A DNA stretch of 64,000 bases from Lachnospiraceae bacterium. Lineage in GTDB: Bacteria; Bacillota; Clostridia; Lachnospirales; Lachnospiraceae. Under the pieces are notes generated by a model. It was not told the DNA's origin, ran no database searches, and worked only from the letters and a program-made list of their open reading frames with translations. This document shows, piece by piece, positions 35,419 through 45,353 of the stretch. The stretch spans positions 144,765-208,764 of the forward strand of contig JAGANL010000002.1 of NCBI GenBank assembly GCA_017624235.1. Direction: 5' to 3'. The translations under genes and the position numbers were made by a program. Position 1 is the first letter of the stretch, and each line of letters opens with the position of its first letter.

Positions 35419-36605
35419 TGAAGGATGAAGCAAAGCTTGTAATGACAAGATGGCAGGGAAAGTTGCTTTCGCTGCTGATACAGAAGGATAGGCTGCTTCG
35501 TGTTCGGGCAGAGAGTGAAACGGAACTGCAGGTGGGTGAAATTTACATTGGCAGGGTGCGGAATGTCGCAGAAAATATCGGAGCTGCTTTTGCAGATACG
35601 GGAGATGGAAGACTATGCTTTCTTCCTCTGGATAAGCTTAAAAATCCGATTTTGACAAATCGCAGCTATGATGGAAGGGTGATAGCCGGAGATGAAATTG
35701 TTGTGGAAATAACCAGAGAGGCACAAAAGACCAAGGAAGCCTCTGGCGATACCAATCTGTCCTTTCCCGGTCAGTATGCTGTGGTCACAACCGGAAAAAA
35801 GCAGCTTGGGTTTTCCGGTAAGCTTTCCAGGGATCAGAAACAGCAGCTTCAAAATTTTTTGAAGGAGCATTTTCAGGATTTCCCTTATGGAATGGTCATT
35901 CGTACGAATGCCGGGACACTGCAGGATTTGAGTGTTATGGTCAGAGAAATAGAGACTCTGCAAAAAGAGGCAGACGAACTGATCATGCGCGCTCGGACAA
36001 GAACCTGTTTTACCAAGCTGAGGAGTGCGGCTCCTGCATGGCTTCATACGATCAGAGAGATGTATCTGGAAAGCTATGACCGCATCATCACGGATGAACC
36101 GGATATCTATGAACAGCTGCAGCATTATCTGGAACAGGAAATGCCAACCTTGTGCGGAAGGCTTTGTTTCTATGAGGATGACATGCTTTCCCTTTCCGCT
36201 TTGTATGGTCTGGAGAAAAAACTGAAGGAAGTGCTTGGAAAAAAGGTCTGGTTAAAATCCGGCGGATATCTGATTATCGAACCGACGGAAGCGTTGACGG
36301 TCATTGATGTCAATACCGGCAAATATTCCGGAAAAAAGGACGCGGAGGAAACCTTTTATCAGATGAACAGAGAGGCTTGTGAGGAAATTGCCAGACAGCT
36401 TATTTTACGGAATCTTTCCGGCATTATTGTGGTAGATTTTATCAATATGGAAGCAGAGGAAAGGAGACAGGAGCTGTTTTCGTATTTGAAAGGTCTGCTC
36501 GCAAGGGATCCGGTTCAGTGCAATGCAGTGGATATGACGGCATTGGGTCTGGTGGAAATTACGCGAAAGAAGGTTCATAAAACGCTGGCAGAGCAGTTTA
36601 CATAA
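35418..36605 (+). CDS. rng: Ribonuclease E/G family protein, short form
   Basis: A 395-residue RNase E/G. The S1-like RNA-binding domain spans about residues 30-110 (GEIYIGRVRNVAENIGAAFADTG). The catalytic DNase-I-like part has EALTVIDVNTGKYSG and GIIVVDFINM, with the two metal-binding Asp. It ends soon after ALGLVEITRKKVHKTL, without the CPxCxG zinc-link and small domain found in longer RNase G/E proteins (about 490 residues in E. coli RNase G). It starts in the TAATG overlap. Role: endonucleolytic processing or decay of rRNA and mRNA. Confidence 0.9.
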   Translation: MKDEAKLVMTRWQGKLLSLLIQKDRLLRVRAESETELQVGEIYIGRVRNVAENIGAAFADTGDGRLCFLPLDKLKNPILTNRSYDGRVIAGDEIVVEITREAQKTKEASGDTNLSFPGQYAVVTTGKKQLGFSGKLSRDQKQQLQNFLKEHFQDFPYGMVIRTNAGTLQDLSVMVREIETLQKEADELIMRARTRTCFTKLRSAAPAWLHTIREMYLESYDRIITDEPDIYEQLQHYLEQEMPTLCGRLCFYEDDMLSLSALYGLEKKLKEVLGKKVWLKSGGYLIIEPTEALTVIDVNTGKYSGKKDAEETFYQMNREACEEIARQLILRNLSGIIVVDFINMEAEERRQELFSYLKGLLARDPVQCNAVDMTALGLVEITRKKVHKTLAEQFT

Positions 36606-36632
36606 AGGAGAATCAGAAGGGATGAGAATGGT

Positions 36633-37223
36633 ATGGAATTTCTTGGAATGCAGAAGGTAAAGGATGGAAAATACCTGAAAAATTACGAACTGACCTATCG
36701 GAATAAAGCAGGAAAGGAGAAACGCTATGAAATTGTCAGCCGCAAGGAATTGAAAACACCGGAGGACATCGGTAAAAGAGTCAGCGGAGTTTCCATTGTG
36801 GTGACTATGAACGGGAAACTGATGCTGTTAAGGGAATTTCGGATGAGCATCAATAAGACGATTTTTAATCTCTGTGCGGGAATGCTGGAAGAGGGAGAGA
36901 CGATTGAGGAATGTATAGCCAGAGAACTGTATGAAGAAACGGGACTTAAGCTGAAAAGGGTTCGTGAAATTTTACCACCATCCTATTCGGCAGTAGGGAT
37001 TTCCGATACAAAAACCTATATCGCATTTGTGGAGGCAGAAGGCAGTATAGAAGATCATACCTCACAGAACGAAGAGATTACGGCATCCTTTTACAGCAAA
37101 GAAGAGGTAAAGGAGCTGCTTCAGACTGAGGAATTTTCCTCCCGTTCCCAGATTATAGCCTACTTTTTTGCCAATTCTGTCCTGGAACAGGACATGGAGG
37201 GTTTCCAATCTGTATCAGATTAG
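36633..37223 (+). CDS. Nudix hydrolase, ADP-ribose pyrophosphatase-like
   Basis: A 196-residue Nudix protein. The full Nudix box is present at residues 83-105 (G-x5-E-x7-REL-x-EE-x-GL). The preceding region with FRMSINKTIFNLCAGM resembles the ADP-ribose pyrophosphatase group. Expected to cleave a nucleoside diphosphate linked to another moiety; the substrate is unproven. It starts at ATG 36633 after GGAG-like sequence, 27 bases after rng. Confidence 0.88.
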   Translation: MEFLGMQKVKDGKYLKNYELTYRNKAGKEKRYEIVSRKELKTPEDIGKRVSGVSIVVTMNGKLMLLREFRMSINKTIFNLCAGMLEEGETIEECIARELYEETGLKLKRVREILPPSYSAVGISDTKTYIAFVEAEGSIEDHTSQNEEITASFYSKEEVKELLQTEEFSSRSQIIAYFFANSVLEQDMEGFQSVSD

Positions 37224-37249
37224 TGTGACAAAGGAGATGTTGAGTAAGG

Positions 37250-38281
37250 ATGAAACAAGAGGATATCGAATATATTATAGAAAAAACCAAAAAGCTGCTG
37301 GCGGTGGATTCTCCCACCGGCTATACTCAAAATGCGGTAGATTTCCTGATGGCAGAATATACGGCTCTGGGCTATGAACCGGTTCGCACAAAAAAGGGTG
37401 GAGTGTTTGTGGAATTGGGTGGAAAACGTAACGATGCGGTTCTCTTAGAAGCTCATACAGATACGCTGGGAGCCATGGTATGTGAAATACTCTCCAATGG
37501 CCGGCTGCGCCTGTCTCCGCTGGGTGGCTTAAATCCGAATAATGCCGAAGCGGAAAACTGCCATGTTATTACCAGAAGCGGGAAAAGGATTGAGGGGACT
37601 TTCCAGATTCAAAATGCTTCGGTTCATGTCAATGATGATTATGATGGTGTAAAACGGGATTTCGGACATATGGAAGTGGTTCTGGATGCTCCTGTTTTTT
37701 CCAGAGAGGAAACGGAGCAGCTTGGAATCCTGCCGGGTGATATTGTCTGTTTTGAGCCGCGCACGCGTATCACCGAAAACGGTTATATCAAGAGCCGCTT
37801 TCTGGATGATAAGCTCAGTGTCGGTATTCTGCTTGGATATGCCAGATATTTGAAGGAAGAACAGATTGTACCGGAGCGAAAAATCTATCAGCACATTACG
37901 GTTTATGAAGAGGTCGGGCACGGCGGTTCGGCTTCCATTCCGGCAGATGTGTCCGATATTCTCTGTGTGGATATGGGATGTGTCGGAGAGGGGCTTTCCT
38001 GCGATGAGCGGAAGGTATCTATTTGTGCCAAGGACAGCAGGGGTCCGTACAGCTATGAGATGGTGGGTGAACTGATTGAGGCTGCCAGACGCGTGAAGGC
38101 AGATTTTGCAGTCGATGTATATCCGCATTACGGTTCGGATGCAGAGGCTGGTCTTGCGGCAGGAAATGATGTCCGCCATGCCCTGATTGGAGCAGGAGTC
38201 TATGCTTCACATGGCTATGAGAGAAGCCATGTGGATGGTGTAAGAAATACATTTCTTTTATTGCAGGGATATCTTGGATAA
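37250..38281 (+). CDS. M42 family metallopeptidase
   Basis: A 343-residue glutamyl aminopeptidase/endoglucanase-type M42 protein. Metal ligands are in EAHTDTLGAM, HVNDDYDG, YEEVGHGGS (catalytic Glu plus ligand), CVDMGC and SHGYERSH. Such cytosolic enzymes form dodecamers and remove N-terminal residues from peptides. The start codon ATG at 37250 follows AGGAG-type sequence. Same strand as the Nudix gene. Confidence 0.93.
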   Translation: MKQEDIEYIIEKTKKLLAVDSPTGYTQNAVDFLMAEYTALGYEPVRTKKGGVFVELGGKRNDAVLLEAHTDTLGAMVCEILSNGRLRLSPLGGLNPNNAEAENCHVITRSGKRIEGTFQIQNASVHVNDDYDGVKRDFGHMEVVLDAPVFSREETEQLGILPGDIVCFEPRTRITENGYIKSRFLDDKLSVGILLGYARYLKEEQIVPERKIYQHITVYEEVGHGGSASIPADVSDILCVDMGCVGEGLSCDERKVSICAKDSRGPYSYEMVGELIEAARRVKADFAVDVYPHYGSDAEAGLAAGNDVRHALIGAGVYASHGYERSHVDGVRNTFLLLQGYLG

Positions 38282-38296
38282 AAAGGGAAATACAGC

Positions 38297-39937
38297 ATGA
38301 GTCAGAATACAATGACAAAGAGGAAAAACAGCTTCCTGATGCAGGGAAGCATTCTTGCCCTGGCAGGAATTGTGACAAAATTCATCGGTTTTATTTACCG
38401 CATTCCAATGACCAATCTGTTGGGAGATCAGGGAAACGGCATTTATTCCGTGGCCTTTGGTATTTATAATATCGCGTTGACCTTATCTTCTTATAGCCTT
38501 CCTTTGGCCGTATCCAAACTGGTTTCAGCCAGACTGGCAAAGAGGGAGTATCACAATGCCTGGCGAATTTTTCAGGATGCCCTGATTTTTGCTGTGCTGG
38601 CCGGTACAGTGGCCTGTCTTGCCCTGTTTTTCGGGGCAGATGCACTGGAAGAGCTGTATGCCAGAGAAGGCTTGGCAAAGCCTCTTCGGATTTTGGCGCC
38701 GACTACTTTTGTCGTAGCCCTTTTAGGCGTATTCCGTGGGTATTTTCAGGGAAAAGGAACGATGATGCCAACGGCATTTTCGCAAATTGCAGAACAGATC
38801 ATCAATGCAGTGGTCAGTGTCGTAGCAGCATGGCAGTTCATACACATTTATAAAAATACTGCGGAAGAAGCCGCTTACGGAGCTGCCGGAGGTACGCTCG
38901 GTACACTGGCTGGAGCTTTGACGGCGCTTTTGTTTCTGGTGTTTGTGTTTATGGCTTATTTTCCCACGATCAAGAAACAGAATGCCAGAGATCATTCTGA
39001 ACAGGAATCACATGCACAGCTGTATGGTGTTTTACTGTTGACGATTTTTCCAGTTATTTTGAGCCAGACAATCTATCAGATCGGATATACGATTGATGAT
39101 TTCCTGTTTGGCAACCTGATGGCAGAAGGTGGAGTGGCAGATCAGGTAATCAGTTCTCAGCAGGGAGTATTTAATACGCAGTACAATCTGCTCATCAATC
39201 TGCCGGTTGCCATAGCGACTTCTATGGCTGCTTCCACGATTCCAAGCATCGTGTCCTCCGGAGTTCAGGGAAAGCGGAAGGAACGCAATGACAAGATCCG
39301 TGTTGTTGTCAAACTCAATATGGCAATTGCATTTCCGTCTGCGGTTGGCCTTGCCCTGCTTTCGAGGCCGATTATTACACTGTTATTTCCGAGTCTGATG
39401 ACGTATCGCGATGTAGCCGTAAATCTTCTTCTGACAGGCTCCAGCGCAGTTATCTTTTATGCGTTGTCTACGATTACGGGGGCTGTTTTGCAGGGAGGAA
39501 ATTTTATGCGTATTCCAGTCATCCATTCCGGCATATCCCTGACGGTTCATGTGGCATTGGTCTATAGCCTTTTAAAATACACGGAGCTTGGCGTATATGC
39601 TCTGATTATCGGCAATGTAACCTTTCCGCTTCTTGTCAGTCTGCTCAACTGCATATCAGTCCATAGAAAGATGGGATATCGCTGGGAAATGAAAAAGACC
39701 TTTTTACTGCCGCTTGCGGCATCCGGTTTGATGGGAATCGTGATATTTTTAATGAATATGCTGATTCAGATGCTGTTTAGCATGTGGGAGGGAATGGAAA
39801 AGCTCGGAAATTTGGTCGCTCTTCTCATTGCAGGAGGACTGGGAGTATTTGTTTATGGTGCAGTATTACTTGGAACAAGATGCTTTTCCAATGAAGAAAT
39901 GAAGGGCTTACCGCTATTGCGGAAGCTGGCAAAATGA
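38297..39937 (+). CDS. SpoVB/MurJ-type polysaccharide flippase
   Basis: A 546-residue membrane protein with about 14 helices of the MOP superfamily. The N-terminal FIGFIYRIPMTNLLGDQGNGIYSVAFGIYN is characteristic of the SpoVB/YtgP/YkvU branch that moves lipid-linked precursors for cell wall, cortex or polysaccharide. A charged cytoplasmic loop separates two halves. The substrate cannot be assigned. It follows the M42 gene by 15 bases. Confidence 0.9.
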   Translation: MSQNTMTKRKNSFLMQGSILALAGIVTKFIGFIYRIPMTNLLGDQGNGIYSVAFGIYNIALTLSSYSLPLAVSKLVSARLAKREYHNAWRIFQDALIFAVLAGTVACLALFFGADALEELYAREGLAKPLRILAPTTFVVALLGVFRGYFQGKGTMMPTAFSQIAEQIINAVVSVVAAWQFIHIYKNTAEEAAYGAAGGTLGTLAGALTALLFLVFVFMAYFPTIKKQNARDHSEQESHAQLYGVLLLTIFPVILSQTIYQIGYTIDDFLFGNLMAEGGVADQVISSQQGVFNTQYNLLINLPVAIATSMAASTIPSIVSSGVQGKRKERNDKIRVVVKLNMAIAFPSAVGLALLSRPIITLLFPSLMTYRDVAVNLLLTGSSAVIFYALSTITGAVLQGGNFMRIPVIHSGISLTVHVALVYSLLKYTELGVYALIIGNVTFPLLVSLLNCISVHRKMGYRWEMKKTFLLPLAASGLMGIVIFLMNMLIQMLFSMWEGMEKLGNLVALLIAGGLGVFVYGAVLLGTRCFSNEEMKGLPLLRKLAK

Positions 39938-39992
39938 CGGAAGGAAAGGCTGCGGGTAAAACGAAGAAAAGAAAAGGACAGGAGGGGACAAT

Positions 39993-40481
39993 ATGGAACG
40001 AAGAGATAAGATCAATTACTATCTGGATCTTGCAGAGGTGGTGGCGCAGAGAAGCACTTGCTTAAGAAAGCATTACGGTTCGGTGATTGTCAAAAATGAC
40101 GAGGTCATTTCCACCGGATATGTGGGTGCACCAAGAGGCAGGAAAAACTGCAGTGATATAGGACGCTGCATCCGGGAGGAAATGAAGATACCGAGAGGAG
40201 AGCGTTATGAACTGTGCCGCAGTGTACATGCGGAGATGAATGCCATTATCTGTGCACCAAGAAATGAAATGCTGGGAGCGAGTCTCTATCTGGTCGGTGT
40301 GGATGCCAAGAGCGGAGAATATATTGAGCATACCAACAGCTGCTCTATGTGTAAGCGTGTGATTATCAATTCCGGTATTGAAAAGGTTTATATACGTGAT
40401 ACAAAGGATACGTATCGTGTTATTGAGGTAAAATCCTGGATTGATGAGGATGAGTCGCTGGAAGGAAAATTTGGCTATTGA
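39993..40481 (+). CDS. Deoxycytidylate deaminase family protein
   Basis: A 162-residue zinc deaminase. Catalytic HAEMNAI (His ligand and Glu proton shuttle) and NSCSMCKRVI (two Cys ligands) are conserved, with an extra zinc-type cluster NCSDIGRC that is typical of dCMP deaminases (ComEB family). It would convert dCMP to dUMP for thymidylate synthesis. The start follows AGGAGGGG, a strong site. Confidence 0.92.
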   Translation: MERRDKINYYLDLAEVVAQRSTCLRKHYGSVIVKNDEVISTGYVGAPRGRKNCSDIGRCIREEMKIPRGERYELCRSVHAEMNAIICAPRNEMLGASLYLVGVDAKSGEYIEHTNSCSMCKRVIINSGIEKVYIRDTKDTYRVIEVKSWIDEDESLEGKFGY

Positions 40482-40573
40482 AATCCTAAATATCAATTTC
40501 AGCCTGTGCGGGCTGGTTGTTTCCATCCGAATGACATCGGCTGATGAAATAATTAGAACAGAAGGGTAAGAAC

Positions 40574-41944
40574 GTGAATACAGAACTGAAAAGGGAAAAC
40601 GGTATTACGGAAGGCGTGATTTGGCAACAGCTTTTGCTTTTCTTTTTTCCGATTCTCATAGGAACATTTTTTCAGCAGCTTTATAATACGGTGGATTCTG
40701 TTATCATAGGGCAGTTTGTCGGAAAAGAGGCATTGTCCAGTGTGGGCGGATCTTCCGCACAGATTATCAATCTGATTGTCGGATTCTTTACCGGTCTGTC
40801 TGCGGGAGCCAGCGTGATTATATCGCAGTATTTTGGAGCAAAGGATCAAAAACAGTTAGACAGAGCGTTACATACAGCATATGCCTTTTCCATTTTGGGC
40901 GGCATACTGGCCGGAATAGCCGGTATTCTGTTGACACCGGCTATTTTCAGACTGATGAATACTCCCAAGGAGCTGATGCAGGATTCCATTTCCTATGTAA
41001 GAATCTATTTTGCGGGACTGATATTTGTTTTTATTTATAATATGGGAGCCTCCATTTTAAGGGCAATCGGGGATTCCAAGAGACCGCTTTACTATCTGAT
41101 TATCTGTTGTGTAATCAACATTCTGCTGGATCTGCTCTTTGTAGTAGGGCTGCGGCAGGGAGTAAAGGGGGTTGCAGCAGCGACACTGATTGCACAGGGG
41201 GTCAGTGCAGTGCTAGTCACTACAGCGCTGATGCTGTATACGCCCGGCCTGAAGCTCAGACTACGTGACATTCGCATCGACAGAAAAATGCTGTTTTTCT
41301 TATTAAAAATAGGACTGCCTACCGGTATTCAGTCCTGCATGTACAGTGTCTCCAATATTATTGTTCAGACGGCGCTCAATGCCTTTGGTGTCGATATAAT
41401 GGCAGCCTGGGCAGCATTTGGTAAGATCGACAGCATCTTCTGGATGATCAACAGCGCTTTTGGAATTTCCATTACGACCTTTGTCGGACAGAATTTCGGA
41501 GCAGGAAAGTGGGAGCGGATTCGAAAGGGTACCAGAGTCTGCCTGTGCATGGCTCTTAGTATTGCAATCGTGTTAAGCATTGCGTTGATGACGGCAGGTA
41601 AATTTTTATTCGGAATATTTACTGCGGATTCCGGTGTAGTAGCAATCGGCCTGCGGATGATGCAGGTGATATCGCCAACTTATTTCCTGTTTGTATTTAT
41701 CGAGATTTTTTCAGGTACACTCAGAGCACAGGGGCATGTATTCATTACGACACTTATGACGATGAGCGGCATATGTCTGCTCAGGATCGTCTGGGTTTCG
41801 CTGATCGTGCCGCATGGAACACTGGAAGAGATTATTGCATGTTATCCCATTACATGGCTTTTGTGTGCAGTTGGTATGACGGTTTATTATTTGTATAAGC
41901 AAAGAAAGATTCTCCAGAAAGATTTTCCGAAGAAAATTTCCTGA
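40574..41944 (+). CDS. MATE family efflux transporter
   Basis: A 456-residue membrane protein with 12 predicted helices in two homologous halves. The N-terminal motif FQQLYNTVDSVIIGQFVGKEALSSVGGS and the mirrored second-half segment (AAWAAFGKIDSIFWM, then FVGQNFGAGKWERI) place it in the MATE NorM/DinF group of drug or metabolite exporters coupled to Na+ or H+. The start is GTG at 40574. The substrate is unknown. Confidence 0.93.
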   Translation: MNTELKRENGITEGVIWQQLLLFFFPILIGTFFQQLYNTVDSVIIGQFVGKEALSSVGGSSAQIINLIVGFFTGLSAGASVIISQYFGAKDQKQLDRALHTAYAFSILGGILAGIAGILLTPAIFRLMNTPKELMQDSISYVRIYFAGLIFVFIYNMGASILRAIGDSKRPLYYLIICCVINILLDLLFVVGLRQGVKGVAAATLIAQGVSAVLVTTALMLYTPGLKLRLRDIRIDRKMLFFLLKIGLPTGIQSCMYSVSNIIVQTALNAFGVDIMAAWAAFGKIDSIFWMINSAFGISITTFVGQNFGAGKWERIRKGTRVCLCMALSIAIVLSIALMTAGKFLFGIFTADSGVVAIGLRMMQVISPTYFLFVFIEIFSGTLRAQGHVFITTLMTMSGICLLRIVWVSLIVPHGTLEEIIACYPITWLLCAVGMTVYYLYKQRKILQKDFPKKIS

Positions 41945-41971
41945 TTTTTTAAATAAGCGAAGAAAAAATGC

Positions 41972-42000
41972 TTGACTTTTGGGAAAACTAATGCTAAGAT
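41972..42000 (+). promoter_or_regulatory. Promoter of the rplU operon
   Basis: TTGACT -35 (41972-41977) and TAAGAT -10 (41995-42000) with a 17-base spacer. The predicted transcript starts about 42007 and carries an untranslated leader of about 75 bases before rplU. Confidence 0.8.
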
Positions 42001-42006
42001 ATACCA

Positions 42007-42072
42007 GTATGCCGCATAGCGAGGTAAAAGTATGCAATTGCATCACCACAGCTAGCGAGTAAAGAAAATAGG
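42007..42072 (+). ncRNA. Ribosomal protein L21 leader, autoregulatory mRNA element
   Basis: The 5' leader contains ATGCCGCAT (42009-42017), a 12-base palindrome ATGCAATTGCAT (42032-42043) and an AGCTAGCGAGT segment. It ends just before the AGGAGGTG site of rplU. Position, size and these blocks resemble the L21 leader seen before rplU in many Firmicutes, which is thought to bind L21 and repress the operon. The assignment is from memory of the motif; a covariance search would settle it. Confidence 0.6.
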
Positions 42073-42081
42073 AGGTGCCCT

Positions 42082-42387
42082 ATGTACGCAATTATTGCAA
42101 CAGGTGGAAAACAGTACAAAGTTTCTGAAGGCGATGTCATCAAAGTAGAAAAGCTTGATGCTGAGACAGGAGCTGCTGTTACATTTGACCAGGTTCTTGC
42201 AGTAAGTGATAACGGAATGAAGGTTGGCGCTGATGTAGCCAATGCGACTGTAACTGCTACAGTTATGGATCAGGGAAGAGGCAAAAAGGTTATCGTTTAC
42301 AAGTATAAGAGAAAAACCGGATACCACAAGAAAAATGGTCATAGACAAGCATACACCCAGGTTAAGATTGACAAGATTAATGCTTAA
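42082..42387 (+). CDS. rplU: 50S ribosomal protein L21
   Basis: A 101-residue L21. It starts [18 protein letters not shown] and ends with the [21 protein letters not shown] basic tail that contacts 23S rRNA. Strong AGGAGGTG site. First gene of the rplU-prp-rpmA operon. Confidence 0.98.
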   Translation: MYAIIATGGKQYKVSEGDVIKVEKLDAETGAAVTFDQVLAVSDNGMKVGADVANATVTATVMDQGRGKKVIVYKYKRKTGYHKKNGHRQAYTQVKIDKINA

Positions 42388-42404
42388 TATGTAAGGTTTT
42401 CGTT

Positions 42405-42734
42405 ATGATGACCATATTGGTGAGAAAAGACAGTACCGGTGCCTATCAGGGGTTCACCTGCATGGGACATGCCGGATACGCAAAACGCGGAAAGGATATT
42501 GTCTGTGCAGCCGCTTCGATTCTGGTATTTACCACAGTGAATGCGCTGGATGAAATAGCCGGTGAGAAACTGGATGTAGTACAGAATGAAGATGCCGGAT
42601 TGTTAGACTGTAGATTTCCGCAGGGTATTCATGAAAAGGGAACACTTTTGATGGATACGATGTTGCTTGGATTAAAAGATATTCAGGTGACTTATGGCAG
42701 GAAGTACATTGAACTTAAATTCGAGGAGGTGTAA
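42405..42734 (+). CDS. prp: Ribosomal-processing cysteine protease Prp
   Basis: A 109-residue Prp (YsxB family). The catalytic pair is His22 in GHAGYAKRGKDIVC and Cys34 in the same motif. In Firmicutes it removes the N-terminal extension of L27, an essential step. The neighbouring rpmA encodes an L27 with exactly that extension. Located between rplU and rpmA as usual. Start ATG at 42405 or the adjacent ATG at 42408. Confidence 0.95.
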   Translation: MMTILVRKDSTGAYQGFTCMGHAGYAKRGKDIVCAAASILVFTTVNALDEIAGEKLDVVQNEDAGLLDCRFPQGIHEKGTLLMDTMLLGLKDIQVTYGRKYIELKFEEV

Positions 42735-42737
42735 ACC

Positions 42738-43022
42738 ATGTTAAAATTAAACCTTCAATTTTTTGCTCATAAAAAAGGTGTTGGTTCTACCAAGAACGGT
42801 AGAGATTCCGAGTCCAAGAGATTAGGTGCGAAAAGAGCTGACGGCCAGTTCGTAAAGGCTGGAAATATCTTATACAGACAGCGCGGAACAAAGATTCATC
42901 CGGGTGTGAATGTAGGACGCGGCGGCGATGATACATTATTCGCATTAGTTGACGGTGTGCTGAGATTCGAAAGAAAAGGAAGAGATAAGAAACAGGCTTC
43001 CGTATATCCGGTAGAGAAATAG
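42738..43022 (+). CDS. rpmA: 50S ribosomal protein L27 with cleavable N-terminal extension
   Basis: A 94-residue L27. The first nine residues (MLKLNLQFF) form the Prp-cleaved extension found in Firmicutes; cleavage before Ala10 would expose the N-terminus that reaches the peptidyl-transferase centre. Next come the conserved [17 protein letters not shown] and the [14 protein letters not shown] segments. It starts three bases after the prp stop and is followed by a strong terminator. Confidence 0.98.
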   Translation: MLKLNLQFFAHKKGVGSTKNGRDSESKRLGAKRADGQFVKAGNILYRQRGTKIHPGVNVGRGGDDTLFALVDGVLRFERKGRDKKQASVYPVEK

Positions 43023-43036
43023 TACGACTGAAAATC

Positions 43037-43071
43037 GGACTTCAAACATCTTTTGTTTGAAGTCCTTTTTT
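43037..43071 (+). terminator. Terminator of the rplU-prp-rpmA operon
   Basis: A perfect 12-base stem (43037-43048 with 43054-43065) with a five-base loop and a TTTTTT tail, 15 bases after rpmA. obgE begins 20 bases later, so readthrough or an embedded promoter must supply it. Confidence 0.95.
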
Positions 43072-43086
43072 GAATGTGAAAGGTAA

Positions 43087-44379
<1,293 letters not shown>

Positions 44380-44396
44380 TAGAAAGGATACGAAGG

Positions 44397-44690
44397 ATGA
44401 CAAGTAAACAGCGTGCTTATTTAAAAAGCCTTGCAAGTAATATAGAACCAATCTTTCAGATTGGCAAGTCCAGCCTGACACCGGAGGTAACGGAAGCAGT
44501 CAGTGAAGCGTTTAATACACGGGAGCTGATTAAAATTGCAGTACTCAAAAACTGCATAGATGATCCGAAGGAAATTGCAGCCGTGGTAGCAGAACGAACC
44601 CATTCACAGGTAGTGCAGGTCATTGGAAAAAAGATTGTATTATATAAAGAAAATAAGGATCATAAAAAGATTATCTTACCGTTAAAATAA
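44397..44690 (+). CDS. yhbY: YhbY family RNA-binding protein
   Basis: A 97-residue CRS1-YhbY (CRM) domain protein. It starts MTSKQRAYLKSLASNIEPIFQIGKSSLTPEV and carries the VxxGKKIVLYKE-type end. It associates with pre-50S particles. It lies 17 bases after obgE and 20 before nadD, in the order standard for Firmicutes. Confidence 0.95.
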   Translation: MTSKQRAYLKSLASNIEPIFQIGKSSLTPEVTEAVSEAFNTRELIKIAVLKNCIDDPKEIAAVVAERTHSQVVQVIGKKIVLYKENKDHKKIILPLK

Positions 44691-44710
44691 AGTCAAACGG
44701 AGTAGCTGAT

Positions 44711-45346
44711 ATGAGAAGGCAGATTGGAATCATGGGCGGAACCTTTAATCCGATCCATATGGGTCATCTTCTTTTGGCCGAACACGCAAGAGAAGAATTG
44801 CAGCTGGATGAAATTCTGTTTATGCCAAGCGGTGTATCCTATATGAAAAAGCAGGACAGCATTTTGCCGGCAGATAAGCGCCTTCATATGGTGGAGCTTG
44901 CAGTAGGGGACAATCCCTTCTTTTTCGTTTCTGATATGGAAATCCAAAAGAAAGGCAATACCTATACCTGGGAAACGATTGAGCAGCTAAAAGAAAGCAA
45001 TCCACTATGTGACTATACTTTTTTGATGGGAGCAGATTCCCTGTTCCATATAGAAAGCTGGAAATATCCAGAGCGTATTTTTGCGGCCTGTCGTGTTGCT
45101 GTTTCCGTTCGGGAGAGTATGAATCTGCCTGATTGCCGGAAAAAGGCAAATGAGTTGCAAAGAAAATATGGAGCAGATATTGTCATTTTGCAGACAGATC
45201 GGATTGACATTTCTTCAACGGATATACGGATCAGAAGAAAACGGAACAGAAGTATCCGATATCTGGTCCCTGAGCCGGTGCGTCAATGGATCGAGGAACA
45301 GGGACTATATATGGAAAATACAGAAAACAGAGTTAATTTGAGGTGA
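44711..45346 (+). CDS. nadD: Nicotinate-nucleotide adenylyltransferase NadD
   Basis: A 211-residue nucleotidyltransferase making deamido-NAD from nicotinate mononucleotide. The N-terminal GGTFNPIHMGHLLLAEHA motif and C-terminal ISSTDIRIR motif (ISSTxIR) are conserved. Pre-yqeK position is typical of Firmicutes. The start codon is ATG at 44711. Confidence 0.96.
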   Translation: MRRQIGIMGGTFNPIHMGHLLLAEHAREELQLDEILFMPSGVSYMKKQDSILPADKRLHMVELAVGDNPFFFVSDMEIQKKGNTYTWETIEQLKESNPLCDYTFLMGADSLFHIESWKYPERIFAACRVAVSVRESMNLPDCRKKANELQRKYGADIVILQTDRIDISSTDIRIRRKRNRSIRYLVPEPVRQWIEEQGLYMENTENRVNLR

Positions 45347-45353
45347 CAGATCA

